From JAHKLT01 sp046197865 (lineage in GTDB: Archaea; Methanobacteriota; Methanobacteria; Methanobacteriales; Methanobacteriaceae), in NCBI RefSeq assembly GCF_046197865.1, contig NZ_CP166990.1:496001-560000 (forward strand): a DNA stretch of 64,000 nucleotides, in the 5' to 3' direction. Below are positions 9,701 to 19,203 of the stretch, one piece after another. A model generated the notes under the pieces. The model searched no databases. It saw nothing but the letters and a program-made list of their open reading frames with translations, and was not told where the DNA came from. Every line of letters starts with the position of its first letter. The stretch's first letter is position 1. The position numbers and the translations under genes are program-made.

Positions 9701-10009
9701 ATGAACCAAGCAAGGATTAAACTCACTGGTACTGATCCAGAAAAACTCGTTTATGTTTGTGACCAGCTTAAAAAAATAGCTGAAAGAACTGGAGTTGACT
9801 TATCTGGTCCTATTCCATTACCAACAAAAAAATTAGTAGTTCCTGCTAGAAAATCACCAGATGGTGAAGGAAAAGCATCATGGGAAAAATGGGAATTAAG
9901 AATTCACAAAAGATTAGTTGGTATTGGTGCTGATGAAAGGGCTATGAGACAAGTTATGAAGGTCAATGTCCCAGATAACGTTAGTATTGAAATTGAACTT
10001 AAAAGTTAA
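9701..10009 (+). CDS. rpsJ: Ribosomal protein S10 (uS10)
   Basis: Small-subunit protein of 102 residues. It begins MNQARIKLTGTDPEKL and contains the GPIPLPTKK segment typical of archaeal S10. I chose ATG 9701 over an in-frame ATG at 9695: AGGAGG occupies 9689-9694, so the upstream codon would touch the ribosome site while 9701 has normal 6-base spacing. It follows tuf, a common archaeal arrangement. Confidence 0.96.
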   Translation: MNQARIKLTGTDPEKLVYVCDQLKKIAERTGVDLSGPIPLPTKKLVVPARKSPDGEGKASWEKWELRIHKRLVGIGADERAMRQVMKVNVPDNVSIEIELKS

Positions 10010-10048
10010 TTTTAGATTCAATTCTAATATTCAACTTTTTAATTATTT

Positions 10049-10133
10049 GCCGAGATAGTCTAGTCTGGTAAGGCGCAGGACTTGAAATCCTGTGGAGATG
10101 TTCTCCTCCTGGGTTCAAATCCCAGTCTCGGCG
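10049..10133 (+). tRNA. tRNA-Ser (anticodon TGA)
   Basis: Full cloverleaf of 85 nt. Acceptor strands GCCGAGA and TCTCGGC with discriminator G133; anticodon stem CAGGA/TCCTG around loop CTTGAAA, giving anticodon TGA at 10083-10085; a long variable arm, as in class II serine tRNAs; T-arm CTGGG-TTCAAAT-CCCAG. No CCA is encoded. The provirus does not start here; its left edge is about 8 kb away. Confidence 0.96.
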
Positions 10134-10254
10134 TTAAAACTATTTTTACTTAAATAACTTTATAAATCTATATATTTTACCTATTTTTTTCTAGGACTTT
10201 ATGAAATATTTTACTTATAGCTAATGCTATTGGAATTATTATAGCTATAATGCT

Positions 10255-11049
10255 TTAAAAATAAGTTCTTAATTTATTATTTAATTCTTCTAATGATCTT
10301 ACTATATCATTTTCATTTAATGTACTAACAACAGGTCTTGTAATTAATATAAAATCAACATTTAACTTTTTGCATGCTTCAATCTTTTCTGGAAGACCTC
10401 CTGTTTTACCACTTTCTTTACTAATTACTACTTTTGCATTAGTCTTTTTTATTAGTTCTATATTTTCTTCCGCAGATGAGACCCCATTCATAAAACTTAT
10501 ATTTTCTTTTGGAATTTCAAGATCTTCACATTTTTTTATAGAGATATCAATTTTTAAAATTCTTGCATAGAAATTTTCTTTAGGAACTGATTTTACAACA
10601 TCTTCTATTGTGTTAGTTCCTGCAAGATGCAACACATTAAATTGATTGAAATTTTTAGAAATTAATTTTCCTGCATCAACAAATGAATTTACTTTATGGA
10701 GTTTATCATGGTTAATACTTCCATCATCTGATATAGGTCTTTCAAATCTAATATAGGGAATTTTCATAATTTTAGAACATTCAATTGCAGTTCCTGTAAT
10801 ATGACTTGCAAATGGATGGGTAGCATCAATAATTAAATCAAAATTAGATTTTTCTAAAATTTCTAAAATATCTTTTTTAGGAAGAGGTTTAGCTATTGTA
10901 TCATCAGATCCTGCTTCAATAGCTAAACTAGATCCATATTCTGTTGTTGTGGTAGTTAAAATATAGGTGTTAAAATTTTCTTTTAAATATTTTATAATAT
11001 TTATAGAATCTCTTGTTCCACCTAATAAAAAAATATTTAATTTTTGCAT
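10255..11049 (-). CDS. cbiJ: Cobalt-precorrin-6A reductase
   Basis: NAD(P)H-dependent reductase of the corrin ring in vitamin B12/corrinoid synthesis, which methanogens need for methyl transfer. The 264 residues start with a nucleotide-binding LLGGTRDS motif and carry the family signature DATHPFA near residue 77; a GGLPEK segment near the C terminus also fits CobK/CbiJ. It lies 9 bases downstream of the cation ATPase gene on the same strand. No other corrin genes are nearby. Confidence 0.85.
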   Translation of the reverse strand: MQKLNIFLLGGTRDSINIIKYLKENFNTYILTTTTTEYGSSLAIEAGSDDTIAKPLPKKDILEILEKSNFDLIIDATHPFASHITGTAIECSKIMKIPYIRFERPISDDGSINHDKLHKVNSFVDAGKLISKNFNQFNVLHLAGTNTIEDVVKSVPKENFYARILKIDISIKKCEDLEIPKENISFMNGVSSAEENIELIKKTNAKVVISKESGKTGGLPEKIEACKKLNVDFILITRPVVSTLNENDIVRSLEELNNKLRTYF

Positions 11050-11058
11050 TATATCTTT

Positions 11059-13632
11059 TTAAGAGTTTGGTAATAACTTATTCATAATTTTATCTGATAC
11101 AATAATTGTCAAAGATATTAATATAATTATTATCCAATCAATTAATCCAATAGCTGTTGTTCTAAATATATCTTGCAGGAAAGGAAGATATATAACAAGT
11201 AATTGTAATAAAAATGATGCGATAATAGCTATTGCAAAGAATTTATTTTTTACTTTAGATTTAGCTCTATTATTAAATGCATTAATTAATTGATACATTA
11301 CAAATAATGTAAATGCAACTGTCATTGCTCTTCTTGGTGCTTCTTTTGGATTAAAATCTCCTACAACTGATAGTTCATAATAAAATACAGCTAATGTACC
11401 AATTGCCATAACAAGTCCTGCAACAAATATTTTAGCTAAAATTCCTTTATTTAAAATATCTCCCTTTTCAGGTGCTCTATTCATAATATTTTCTTCAGGT
11501 CCTTCCATTCCAAGTGATTGAGCAGGTGGCCCATCCATTATAATGTTAATCCATAAAATTTGTATTGGATTAAATGGTATTGGTAATCCTGCAACAGATG
11601 CTCCTACAATTGTTAAAATAGCTCCTACATTTGTTGATACTTGGAATTTAACAAACCTTTTAATGTTATCAAATATTTTTCTTCCTTCTTCAATAGCTTT
11701 GATTATTGTTGCAAAGTTATCATCTTGTATAATCATGTCTGCAGATTCTTTTGCAACATCTGTTCCACTACCCATAGCTACTCCAATAGATGCCTTCTTA
11801 AGTGCAGGTGCATCATTTACACCATCACCTGTCATTGAAACAATATTACCTTCACTTTGTAAAGTTTGCACAATTCTCATTTTTTGCTCAGGATAAACTC
11901 TTGCATAAATTTGCACATCATTACAAATTTTCAAATATTCTTCTTCTGATAACTTTTCAAGTTCTTCTCCTGTTAGGACTTTTCCATCTGTTAATATTCC
12001 AATTTCCTTACCGATTGCAGCTGCAGTTTCTTGATGATCACCTGTAATCATTATAACTTTTATGCCTGCCTTTTTACAATCTTCAACAGCAACTTTTGCT
12101 TCCATTCTTGGAGGATCTATCATTCCTACCATTCCAACAAAAGTCAAATTTTTTTCTGCATCTTCAGCTTTTAAATCATCAATATTTGTATGTTCGTCTA
12201 ATTCTTTATATCCAAGACCTATTACTCTTAAAGCAGAATTAGTCATTTTATTAATTTCTTTTTTAATTTCACTAGTGTTTGCATCTGTTTTATTTTCTAT
12301 ATTTCCATTATTATCAATATTATCACTTAAATCAAGAATAATTTCAGGTGCTCCTTTACTAAAAACATACAATTTATTATTTTTAAGAGATCTATGTACT
12401 GTAGTCATTCTTTTTCTTGTACTATCTAATGTGAACTCTTTAAGACGCGGAAATTCTTTTTCTAAATCAGATTTAATATAATTATTATCTTCACCAAATG
12501 CCATAATGGCTACATCTGTAGGATCTCCAATTTCTTTACCATCTTTTATTGTTGAGTTAACACATAATCCACAAACTTCTAAAGCTTTATCTTTATTTAA
12601 CAAGTAATCTTCTCTAACAGACATCTTGTTTTTAGTTAAAGTTCCTGTTTTATCTGTACAAACAACAGTACATGAACCTAGTGTTTCAACAGCAAGTAAT
12701 TTTCTAACAACTGCTTTAGATTTAGCCATTTCTTGCATACCTAAAGCTAATGTTAAAGTTAAAACTGCTGGAAGTCCTTCTGGAACTGCTGCAACAGCTA
12801 AAGATACTGCTGTCATAAATGTTTCAACAAGTGGTATTCCTCTTGAATATTCAATAATAAATACAGCTACACAAACAATTACAGCTATTAAACCTAAAGT
12901 TTTTCCAAGGGAATTGATCTTCTCTTGCAATGGGGTTTGCTTATCTTCACCTTGAATCATTTCAGCTATTTTTCCAATAGCTGTATTCATACCAGTTGCA
13001 AATACTACTCCAACTGCACGACCTGATACAACAGCTGAATCCATATATGCTATATTTGCCTTTGCCTTCTCAGATGGATTATTTTCCACAAGTTCATCTA
13101 AACTAAGATCCTCATATTTTGTATACTTACTAACAGGACGTGATTCACCAGTTAAACCAGATTCATCAATTCTTAATTCATTAACTTCAATTAAAAGTAA
13201 ATCAGCAGGAACTTTATCTCCTTCTTCAATAGTTACTATATCTCCAATAGTTAACTCTTGACCTGTAATTTTAAGAAGTTCTTTATCTCTTTTTACAACT
13301 GATTCCGTTGAAACTAAACTTTTAAGTTTTTCCATAGCTTTTTCTGCTCGATATTCTTGAACAAAACCTACAATTGCATTAACCATTACAACTATTAGTA
13401 TTACAATTGCATCTATCATATCTCCAACAAAATAAGCAGCAATAGCTGCAATTATTAAAAGAATTATTAAAATATCTGTAAATTGCATTAAAAAAGCAAC
13501 AACAGGACTTTTTTTCTTTTCTTCTTCTAATTCATTTAAGCCATATTTTGCCTGCCTGGTTTCTACTTCATTACTTGTTAATCCATCAGTTGAAGTATTA
13601 TATTTAGCTAGTATTTCTTTAATCGTTGTCAT
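11059..13632 (-). CDS. P-type cation-transporting ATPase (P2, Ca2+-ATPase-like)
   Basis: Integral membrane pump of about 857 residues. The phosphorylated aspartate is D327 in DKTGTLTKN; TGES (actuator) and TGDGVNDAP (hinge) are present, with hydrophobic segments near residues 55-100, 240-300 and through the C-terminal quarter. The domain order fits P2A/P2B pumps; the ion is not certain. I chose ATG 13632, since GGGGAT lies 4 bases upstream; the in-frame ATG at 13644 would put that site inside the gene. Its start overlaps the end of the UPF0146 gene by 14 bases. Confidence 0.9.
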   Translation of the reverse strand: MTTIKEILAKYNTSTDGLTSNEVETRQAKYGLNELEEEKKKSPVVAFLMQFTDILIILLIIAAIAAYFVGDMIDAIVILIVVMVNAIVGFVQEYRAEKAMEKLKSLVSTESVVKRDKELLKITGQELTIGDIVTIEEGDKVPADLLLIEVNELRIDESGLTGESRPVSKYTKYEDLSLDELVENNPSEKAKANIAYMDSAVVSGRAVGVVFATGMNTAIGKIAEMIQGEDKQTPLQEKINSLGKTLGLIAVIVCVAVFIIEYSRGIPLVETFMTAVSLAVAAVPEGLPAVLTLTLALGMQEMAKSKAVVRKLLAVETLGSCTVVCTDKTGTLTKNKMSVREDYLLNKDKALEVCGLCVNSTIKDGKEIGDPTDVAIMAFGEDNNYIKSDLEKEFPRLKEFTLDSTRKRMTTVHRSLKNNKLYVFSKGAPEIILDLSDNIDNNGNIENKTDANTSEIKKEINKMTNSALRVIGLGYKELDEHTNIDDLKAEDAEKNLTFVGMVGMIDPPRMEAKVAVEDCKKAGIKVIMITGDHQETAAAIGKEIGILTDGKVLTGEELEKLSEEEYLKICNDVQIYARVYPEQKMRIVQTLQSEGNIVSMTGDGVNDAPALKKASIGVAMGSGTDVAKESADMIIQDDNFATIIKAIEEGRKIFDNIKRFVKFQVSTNVGAILTIVGASVAGLPIPFNPIQILWINIIMDGPPAQSLGMEGPEENIMNRAPEKGDILNKGILAKIFVAGLVMAIGTLAVFYYELSVVGDFNPKEAPRRAMTVAFTLFVMYQLINAFNNRAKSKVKNKFFAIAIIASFLLQLLVIYLPFLQDIFRTTAIGLIDWIIIILISLTIIVSDKIMNKLLPNS

Positions 13633-14026
13633 TTGTATCCCCATAAATATAGAAAATAGATTTTTTATAATTTTTAAGAATCATTTTTTTATTTTTTATA
13701 TTAATATCTTCATTAAATAAAGGTTTAATTATTAAAATAGAATTAGTTTTATCTCTAAGATCCATTAAACTTTGGTGTAGTTCTGAAGGAGGTCTAATTG
13801 AATAGATAATATCAATATTTTTATATAAGTCTAAATTGGGATTAGTAATATCATCTTTTATTATTGATTCGTTTGAAGGTAATATATCAGTTTTAATTAT
13901 ATTAATATTTGATTTATTTTTTAAATAATCATAGGTTCCTTCAAATTTACCTATACCTATTTCAGCTATTTTAATTGGAGTTTTATCTTTTAAATTTAAT
14001 ATATATTCTCCTAAATCTTCCCACAT
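13619..14026 (-). CDS. UPF0146 family protein
   Basis: A 135-residue protein with a Rossmann-like start (KIAEIGIGKFEGTYDYL) and later IDIIYSIRPPSELHQSL, resembling the archaeal UPF0146 family, which looks like a reduced methyltransferase fold. Its function is unknown. It is translationally coupled to the cation ATPase by a 14-base overlap, but this need not imply a shared job. Confidence 0.8.
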   Translation of the reverse strand: MWEDLGEYILNLKDKTPIKIAEIGIGKFEGTYDYLKNKSNINIIKTDILPSNESIIKDDITNPNLDLYKNIDIIYSIRPPSELHQSLMDLRDKTNSILIIKPLFNEDINIKNKKMILKNYKKSIFYIYGDTNDND

Positions 14027-14209
14027 TTAATAGCTCCTTTCTTATATTTTTGTATTTAATTATATTTAAGATTATTTTTTTCCTTATTTTTTGAAATAAT
14101 TTCACTTTTAAATCATTTTTATCTTATTAAACTAAACTTTATTTATTTTTTAATTTTTTAAAAACAAAAGATTAATAAATTTTAAAATCAATATTATTAA
14201 TAGAGTTTA

Positions 14210-14659
14210 ATGATTATTAGAGAATTTAATCCAAATGATTTAAAAAGAATTATTGAAATAGAAAACATGTCTTTTGAAGAATCATATGGAAGTAATATGT
14301 TTAGGAAACTATATGATATAGGAACTGGTTTTCTAGTTGCTGAATGTGATGGCCTTGTTGTAGGATATATAATTTTCTGGATTAAACAGGAAGGTTTAGG
14401 TCACGTAATTTCATTAGCAGTTGATAAAAATTATAGAAAGAAAAAAGTAGCTAGTTCTTTACTTAGAAAAGCTATTACAATATTTAAATCAATGCATATT
14501 GATAAAATTACTTTAGAAGTAAATGTAAATAATAAATCAGCTATTGATTTTTATAAAAAATTTAATTTTATAATAGATAGAGAAGTTCCTAACTATTATA
14601 ATAATAAAGATGCTGCACTAGTAATGCATTTTATTTTTAAAAACTACCAAAAAGAGTAG
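14210..14659 (+). CDS. rimI: GNAT N-acetyltransferase, RimI/Ard1-like
   Basis: A 149-residue acetyl-CoA-dependent transferase, probably acting on protein N termini. It shows the GNAT pattern: the HVISLAVDKNYRKKKVASSLLRKA segment holds the acetyl-CoA pyrophosphate loop (RKKKVASS in place of the usual R/Q-x-x-G-x-A/G), followed by LEVNVNNKSAIDFYKKFNF, typical of RimI/Ard1. Its 3' end overlaps the convergent zinc-ribbon gene by 23 bases. Confidence 0.85.
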   Translation: MIIREFNPNDLKRIIEIENMSFEESYGSNMFRKLYDIGTGFLVAECDGLVVGYIIFWIKQEGLGHVISLAVDKNYRKKKVASSLLRKAITIFKSMHIDKITLEVNVNNKSAIDFYKKFNFIIDREVPNYYNNKDAALVMHFIFKNYQKE

Positions 14660-15164
14660 ATAAGTTTTCATTTGATGAATTCATAAAAGTAAAATCATTT
14701 AAATTTAAATTATTAAAATCACCATTTATATACATAAGTAAAATGATTATTATATAAAACATTAAAATAGCTAATTGAAGTGCACCATGTCTTTTAAGAG
14801 TAGGATTTTTACGTGTAATTAAATATATTGCTATAATAAAACCTATAATTCCACCTAGAAGAGAAAATATATATCCTAAAATTATTAATACTTCTTGCCT
14901 TTTAGTAATACTTGTACTTTCAACTTTTTTATTTAAATCTTCTTTTGGAATTTGTATAAAAATATTATTTTCATTATTTAAAATTAAAGGAGCTCCACAT
15001 TTAACACATCTTGTAGCATTTGGAACATTTCTAAAACCACAATTAACACATATGTTTTCTAATGGTTCGTTTTTTTCATCACCAAATTCTGCACCACATT
15101 TAACACAAAATCCGAACTGATCATCAGTACTTGCTCCACATTTTAAACATCTTCTAAAAGCCAT
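14637..15164 (-). CDS. Double zinc-ribbon membrane protein
   Basis: A 175-residue protein with two N-terminal zinc ribbons (CLKCG with FCVKCG, then CVNCG with RCVKCG), a charged linker, and two or three hydrophobic segments between about residues 90 and 145. The ribbons would face the cytosol and the rest lie in the membrane. The family is common in methanogens and its function is unknown. Confidence 0.75.
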   Translation of the reverse strand: MAFRRCLKCGASTDDQFGFCVKCGAEFGDEKNEPLENICVNCGFRNVPNATRCVKCGAPLILNNENNIFIQIPKEDLNKKVESTSITKRQEVLIILGYIFSLLGGIIGFIIAIYLITRKNPTLKRHGALQLAILMFYIIIILLMYINGDFNNLNLNDFTFMNSSNENLSTLFGSF

Positions 15165-15209
15165 TAAATCATCTTCATTTTTAAAATAAAATTAAAGTGT
15201 AGGTTAAAT

Positions 15210-15896
15210 TTAAGCTTCTACACTTTCAGGATATAAATATTTATAAATAAATGCAGCTATTGTTCCACCAACTGCAGGGCCTATAATAAATACCCATAAT
15301 TGGTTTAATGCTTGGCCGCCCATAAATAATGCAGGTGCTAAACTACGTGCAGGATTTACAGATGTACCAGTTAAAGGAATTCCCATAATATGTACAAATG
15401 CTAAAGTTAATCCAATAACAATTCCAGCTACAACACCAGTTTTTGAATCTCTTGTAACTCCAAGTACTGTAAATACAAATACAAAGGTTAAAATGATTTC
15501 AACAACTAATGCTCCCCACATATTAAGACCAACACTTGATGCTGCTCCAAATCCATTTTGGCCAAGACCAGTTGCAAGGAATCCTCCAAGATTTGAAGAA
15601 TTAATCATAAATGCAAGTAATCCAATTCCAATAATTGCACCAATACATTGAGCTATTACATAAAATACAAAATCTTTACTGTCTATTCTTTTAGTAATCC
15701 ACATACCTAATGATACTGCAGGATTAATATGACAACCTGAAACATCTCCAATTATATAAGCCATTGCAACGATTGATAAACCAAATGCCATAGCTATTCC
15801 TAGATTTCCAAGTATTGAGCCAGCTATTGCTGCACTTCCACATCCAAATAAGACAAGTACCATTGTTCCTATAAGTTCACTAATATATTTTTTCAT
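15210..15896 (-). CDS. aqpM: Aquaporin / MIP-family channel (AqpM-like)
   Basis: Membrane channel for water and possibly small neutral solutes, 228 residues, six hydrophobic helices. Both pore half-helices are intact: HINPAVS (about residue 56) and SVNPARS (about residue 180). The N terminus KKYISELIGTMVLVLFG is typical of the family. Single gene with AT-rich flanks. Confidence 0.95.
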   Translation of the reverse strand: MKKYISELIGTMVLVLFGCGSAAIAGSILGNLGIAMAFGLSIVAMAYIIGDVSGCHINPAVSLGMWITKRIDSKDFVFYVIAQCIGAIIGIGLLAFMINSSNLGGFLATGLGQNGFGAASSVGLNMWGALVVEIILTFVFVFTVLGVTRDSKTGVVAGIVIGLTLAFVHIMGIPLTGTSVNPARSLAPALFMGGQALNQLWVFIIGPAVGGTIAAFIYKYLYPESVEA

Positions 15897-15976
15897 AAAT
15901 TAACCTCGAATTATAAGTATTTATATTTATTTATATTATTTATAAAATTTTTGCATAATTTCATCTCTGTTTTTCA

Positions 15977-17086
15977 TTATCTAGCTATTTTTTTAATTAT
16001 TATAAAGATTACAATTACTATAAAAATTATTATAAATATTGGAATTATGTCAATAATTATAGATTCATTATATTTTTCAAATGAATATTCTCTATCAAAA
16101 TCCATACTACTTGCATCTGTATGATCTTCTGTTATTTTTGCAAAGTTATAGGTAAGATCATAATAGCTAATAACTGCACCATTATATATAATATAATCTG
16201 GAGCTTTCCCTTCTTTATCCATATATTCCTTTACAATTTTAGCCATTTCCATATATTCTCCAATGTTATATGATCCTTTAGCAAATAAAGAATATTTTAA
16301 AGGAGAATCAGCTACTTGAAATTCTTTTGGATTATCAATTCCACTACTTCCTAAATAAGTACTAGTTAAATATAATAATTGTTCTGGACTGTATGAATTA
16401 TATTTTAAACTTGAATCAATTGTCTCACTTTCTAAAAGTTCTTGAGAACTACTAGCCATAACTGAAGGCTTTATTTTATGGTAATTAATTAAACTTGTAT
16501 CAAGTTCACTAGAAATTTCTGGAGAATTTATTTTAGATATTGTCTCACTAGCTATGTATTTATTTACATCATCATTATTTCCATTTAAAACTCCATTACT
16601 ACTTGCATCTGGATATTCTTTTAATGGTTGGATTGTTGATATTCCTGCATTATTTAGAAATTTACCAGGATTTTTTATACCTGCAAACATTTCATTTGAA
16701 TAATTATCATCCCAAGCTCTTCTTAAAGAATTTTCACTATCTATATCAAAATTTCCAGTATTAACATAGATGATTTGTTTATCTGATTTTAATGCATAAT
16801 TTGCAAGTTCTAAAAAGTTTCCAGCACAAGCTGCTGCAAGAACAATACTTACATCACCACTTGATGTGGTAGCTCTTGTCCCTTCACCAGGTCCTGGAGC
16901 ATTTTCATCAACATTAACATTTATACTACTATCAATGCTTTCAATATGTTCTTTAATAGAATTTAATATTTCTAAATCGGTATTTGTGTTTATAATATTA
17001 TCTGAGGTTATAAAGACATTTACAGAATAAATTGGACTTATAACTAATAATATCATTAAGAAGATAATAGGAATAATTTTTCTCAT
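15977..17086 (-). CDS. Secreted, membrane-anchored surface protein with a pseudomurein-binding repeat-like segment
   Basis: A 369-residue protein with an N-terminal signal peptide (residues 1-21, RKIIPIIFLMILLVISPIY) and a C-terminal membrane helix ending in a short KKIAR tail. The middle holds an unassigned domain with an AACAGNFLELANYAL motif. About residues 275-320 (YNIGEYMEMAKIVKEYMD, then APDYIIYNGAVISYYDL) resemble the pseudomurein-binding repeat of Methanobacteriales wall proteins. It is therefore probably exposed at the cell wall; its activity is unknown. Confidence 0.7.
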   Translation of the reverse strand: MRKIIPIIFLMILLVISPIYSVNVFITSDNIINTNTDLEILNSIKEHIESIDSSINVNVDENAPGPGEGTRATTSSGDVSIVLAAACAGNFLELANYALKSDKQIIYVNTGNFDIDSENSLRRAWDDNYSNEMFAGIKNPGKFLNNAGISTIQPLKEYPDASSNGVLNGNNDDVNKYIASETISKINSPEISSELDTSLINYHKIKPSVMASSSQELLESETIDSSLKYNSYSPEQLLYLTSTYLGSSGIDNPKEFQVADSPLKYSLFAKGSYNIGEYMEMAKIVKEYMDKEGKAPDYIIYNGAVISYYDLTYNFAKITEDHTDASSMDFDREYSFEKYNESIIIDIIPIFIIIFIVIVIFIIIKKIAR

Positions 17087-17170
17087 AGTTATTCTTTTAT
17101 AAATTATATTTAATTAATTTTTGTAAAATTATTTATGAAATAAAAATATTAGTTATAATAAGTTGATAAT

Positions 17171-17722
17171 ATGACTAATAAAAATGGTAAAATTTTTTAT
17201 AATTCAAAAACTGATGAAAATTTACTTTTAAAAATAAGTAAAACAAAAGAAATTTGTTTTAAATATAATAATCTTAGCTATGATGATTTTGATAATAAAA
17301 AAGAAATTATAAAAAATTTATTTAATAAAACTGGTGAGAATTTTAATATTGAACCTGTTTTTTGGTGTGATATTGGATCTAATATTTCAATTGGTGAAAA
17401 TTTCTTTATGAATCATAATTGTGTAATTTTAGATACAGCTCCTGTTGAATTTGGTGATAATGTTTTTATTGGTCCAAATTGTGGTTTTTATACAGCTGAA
17501 CATATGTTAAATCCTACTGAGAGAAATGAAGGTTTAGAATATTCTCAAAATATTAAAATTGGGAATAATGTTTGGATTGGTGGTTCTTCTACTATATTAT
17601 CTGGTGTAACTATTGGTGATAATTCTGTTATTGGTGCTGGTAGCGTTGTAACTCAAGATATTCCTTCAAATGTTATTGGTGTAGGTAATCCTTGTAAAGT
17701 TATAAAAAATATTCCTAAATAA
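17171..17722 (+). CDS. Hexapeptide-repeat acetyltransferase, maltose O-acetyltransferase-like
   Basis: A 183-residue left-handed beta-helix acyltransferase that would transfer acetyl from acetyl-CoA to a sugar-like acceptor. The start resembles the Mac/NodL N-terminal helix; the catalytic histidine is in YTAEHMLNP, and hexapeptide turns run through IGNNVWIGGSSTILSGVTIGDNSVIGAGSVV. The natural substrate is unknown. Last recognisable + strand host gene before the provirus. Confidence 0.88.
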   Translation: MTNKNGKIFYNSKTDENLLLKISKTKEICFKYNNLSYDDFDNKKEIIKNLFNKTGENFNIEPVFWCDIGSNISIGENFFMNHNCVILDTAPVEFGDNVFIGPNCGFYTAEHMLNPTERNEGLEYSQNIKIGNNVWIGGSSTILSGVTIGDNSVIGAGSVVTQDIPSNVIGVGNPCKVIKNIPK

Positions 17723-17733
17723 ATATTTTTTTA

Positions 17734-17847
17734 CTAAAATAAAACAACTCCTGTACAGGTTAAACAATAAATATCATCTGGATCTTTTTTACCTCCACAA
17801 ATAGGACATTTTGTTTCATCTTTTTCATTATTGTTTTTATTTTCCAT
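17734..17847 (-). CDS. 37-residue zinc-ribbon microprotein
   Basis: A complete small ORF reading MENKNNNEKDETK then CPICGG, a short linker, and CLTC. The two CxxC pairs can bind one zinc ion. It is convergent with the acetyltransferase gene, 11 bases apart. Small zinc ribbons of this type recur in methanogens. Function is unknown; this is the last host-like gene before the provirus border. Confidence 0.65.
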   Translation of the reverse strand: MENKNNNEKDETKCPICGGKKDPDDIYCLTCTGVVLF

Positions 17848-18131
17848 ATTAATAATTTATTTTTTATATTTAATTAATTTTTTTAATAATTCATTTTTTA
17901 TATTTTAATCTTAATTTTTATTTTAAGGAATAATATTTATTTATTTTATTTTATAACAGTTATAATAAAATATTTTTTAATTTCAAATAATTTAAGCCAT
18001 TTAAATCTAAAAATATAAATATCTAATTAAAAAATTTAATTATTGAGGGTAATGGTATCTTCTAATATTTTGTAGGATTTATGGTGTTCTTTCAATTATA
18101 AATTATATTATGTTATTTTATATAAAATAGT

Positions 18132-18158
18132 ATGATAAGGTGTTCTGTTCCTTATCAT
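18132..18158. terminator. Perfect 9-bp stem-loop
   Basis: ATGATAAGG pairs with CCTTATCAT around the 9-base loop TGTTCTGTT. There is no T-run. It may be a 3' end/processing structure for late viral or host transcripts, or part of the attachment region. Confidence 0.4.
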
Positions 18159-18210
18159 CAAATCACATTGTAGGTATAAAAATTAATTATGTAAAAATAA
18201 AGTTAAATTG

Positions 18211-18297
18211 TTAGTGGAATAGTTTTTTTATGATAAACATAAAATTTTACTTTTGAAAAACCAACAACATATAAACAAGCAACAACTATTCCACTAA
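18211..18297. repeat. 14-bp inverted repeat pair
   Basis: TTAGTGGAATAGTT at 18211-18224 recurs as its exact complement AACTATTCCACTAA at 18284-18297, 59 bases apart. The left arm is followed by a run of T, and the rc of the right arm is preceded by A/T. It lies 50 bp past the lysin stop codon. It could be a recombinase arm site, a bidirectional terminator or a protein-binding site. Confidence 0.55.
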
Positions 18298-18346
18298 ATA
18301 AATATGTTATATGTTATGTATATTTAAAGTTTATTTCAAAATTTAA

Positions 18347-19171
18347 TTATTGATATAAATCATTAAAAATCCAAGCAGGATTATATCCTACGAGTGCATA
18401 CTTTGATTCGCACCAATTACTCCTTATTCCATTTCCAGAAAGTACACTTGCACCATCACGGTAAATCCATGTTCCTTCTGTATTTACAGGGTGTCTGAGT
18501 CTTAATCGGACATGACCTTTATTTGGGTTTTTACTACAATATACATGGACAAATTGTGCTTCATATCCTAATTCAATAGCTATACGATAAAGTATTTGTG
18601 ATACATCAGTACAATTTACTCCTTGCTTATTTCTTATACGATTAATAGTTGTTTGAGTATTATAACTACTGTTATAGTAGTAAGCATATCCTCTTCCTTG
18701 TATTAATCTTAATGCTCCATCAATTGTATTATCAAAGTTTCCAAGTGCATTTTTAAAAGCAGTTGTTACTGTACCATTGTTTTGACTTGTATTATTCTCT
18801 TTTTTCAAGTATACAATAGCTGGACTTTTACCATTAAGTACTTCATAAGCACTTACACGGTTTGCCATATCCACAAAAGTATTAGTGTAATATTTAACAC
18901 CATTTGTTCCTGTAACATATAATGGAAGGAATGATAAATTTTGATTATCAACAATAGCACATTCAGTATATTCACCTATTAATTCATCAGCAACAAATTC
19001 TCCTCTTAGGTATCTTTCTTTAGTAGTTCTTTCTATTGTTCCTCGGTCTGCTACTCTATTAAAATACCCATAAATATTTCTTTTATTAAATTCTTTATTA
19101 TTTACTACTAACCAACCAGCAATGCGGTTCATTAGCACACAATATTCTTTATAACTTATATATTCACTCAT
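18347..19171 (-). CDS. Pseudomurein endoisopeptidase-like lysin (PeiW/PeiP type)
   Basis: A 274-residue lysin predicted to cut the peptide cross-link of pseudomurein and release virions. The C-terminal half is a transglutaminase-like cysteine peptidase with candidate triad C187 (GVNCTD), H220 (GHVRLR) and D239 (YRDGAS), the pattern known for PeiW and PeiP. The N-terminal half has segments like pseudomurein-binding repeats (YKEYCVLMNRIAGWLVVNN; NTFVDMANRVSAYEVLNGK). There is no signal peptide, so release would need a holin or host lysis. Last late gene, next to the provirus border. Confidence 0.88.
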   Translation of the reverse strand: MSEYISYKEYCVLMNRIAGWLVVNNKEFNKRNIYGYFNRVADRGTIERTTKERYLRGEFVADELIGEYTECAIVDNQNLSFLPLYVTGTNGVKYYTNTFVDMANRVSAYEVLNGKSPAIVYLKKENNTSQNNGTVTTAFKNALGNFDNTIDGALRLIQGRGYAYYYNSSYNTQTTINRIRNKQGVNCTDVSQILYRIAIELGYEAQFVHVYCSKNPNKGHVRLRLRHPVNTEGTWIYRDGASVLSGNGIRSNWCESKYALVGYNPAWIFNDLYQ

Positions 19172-19203
19172 AATTTAATTCTTTCTTTTATCTACTCCTA
19201 TTT

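Larger units (their letters stand above)
17848..18346. other. 500-bp non-coding border region of the provirus
   Basis: No ORF is supported. It holds a stem-loop at 18132-18158 and a 14-bp inverted repeat at 18211-18224/18284-18297. Host genes end to its left and viral late genes to its right, so the left attachment site should be here. Two convergent transcripts (the acetyltransferase unit and the late viral operon) also end toward this stretch. Confidence 0.6.

Noticed and set aside
10049..10133. tRNA-Ser as the provirus attachment site
   Set aside because: Provirus genes begin about 8 kb away and ordinary host genes lie between; no viral sequence abuts the tRNA.
10134..10254. Hydrophobic - strand segment (IIPIALAISKIFHK) after the tRNA
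   Set aside because: No start codon in frame after an upstream stop; at best a remnant, and too short to call.
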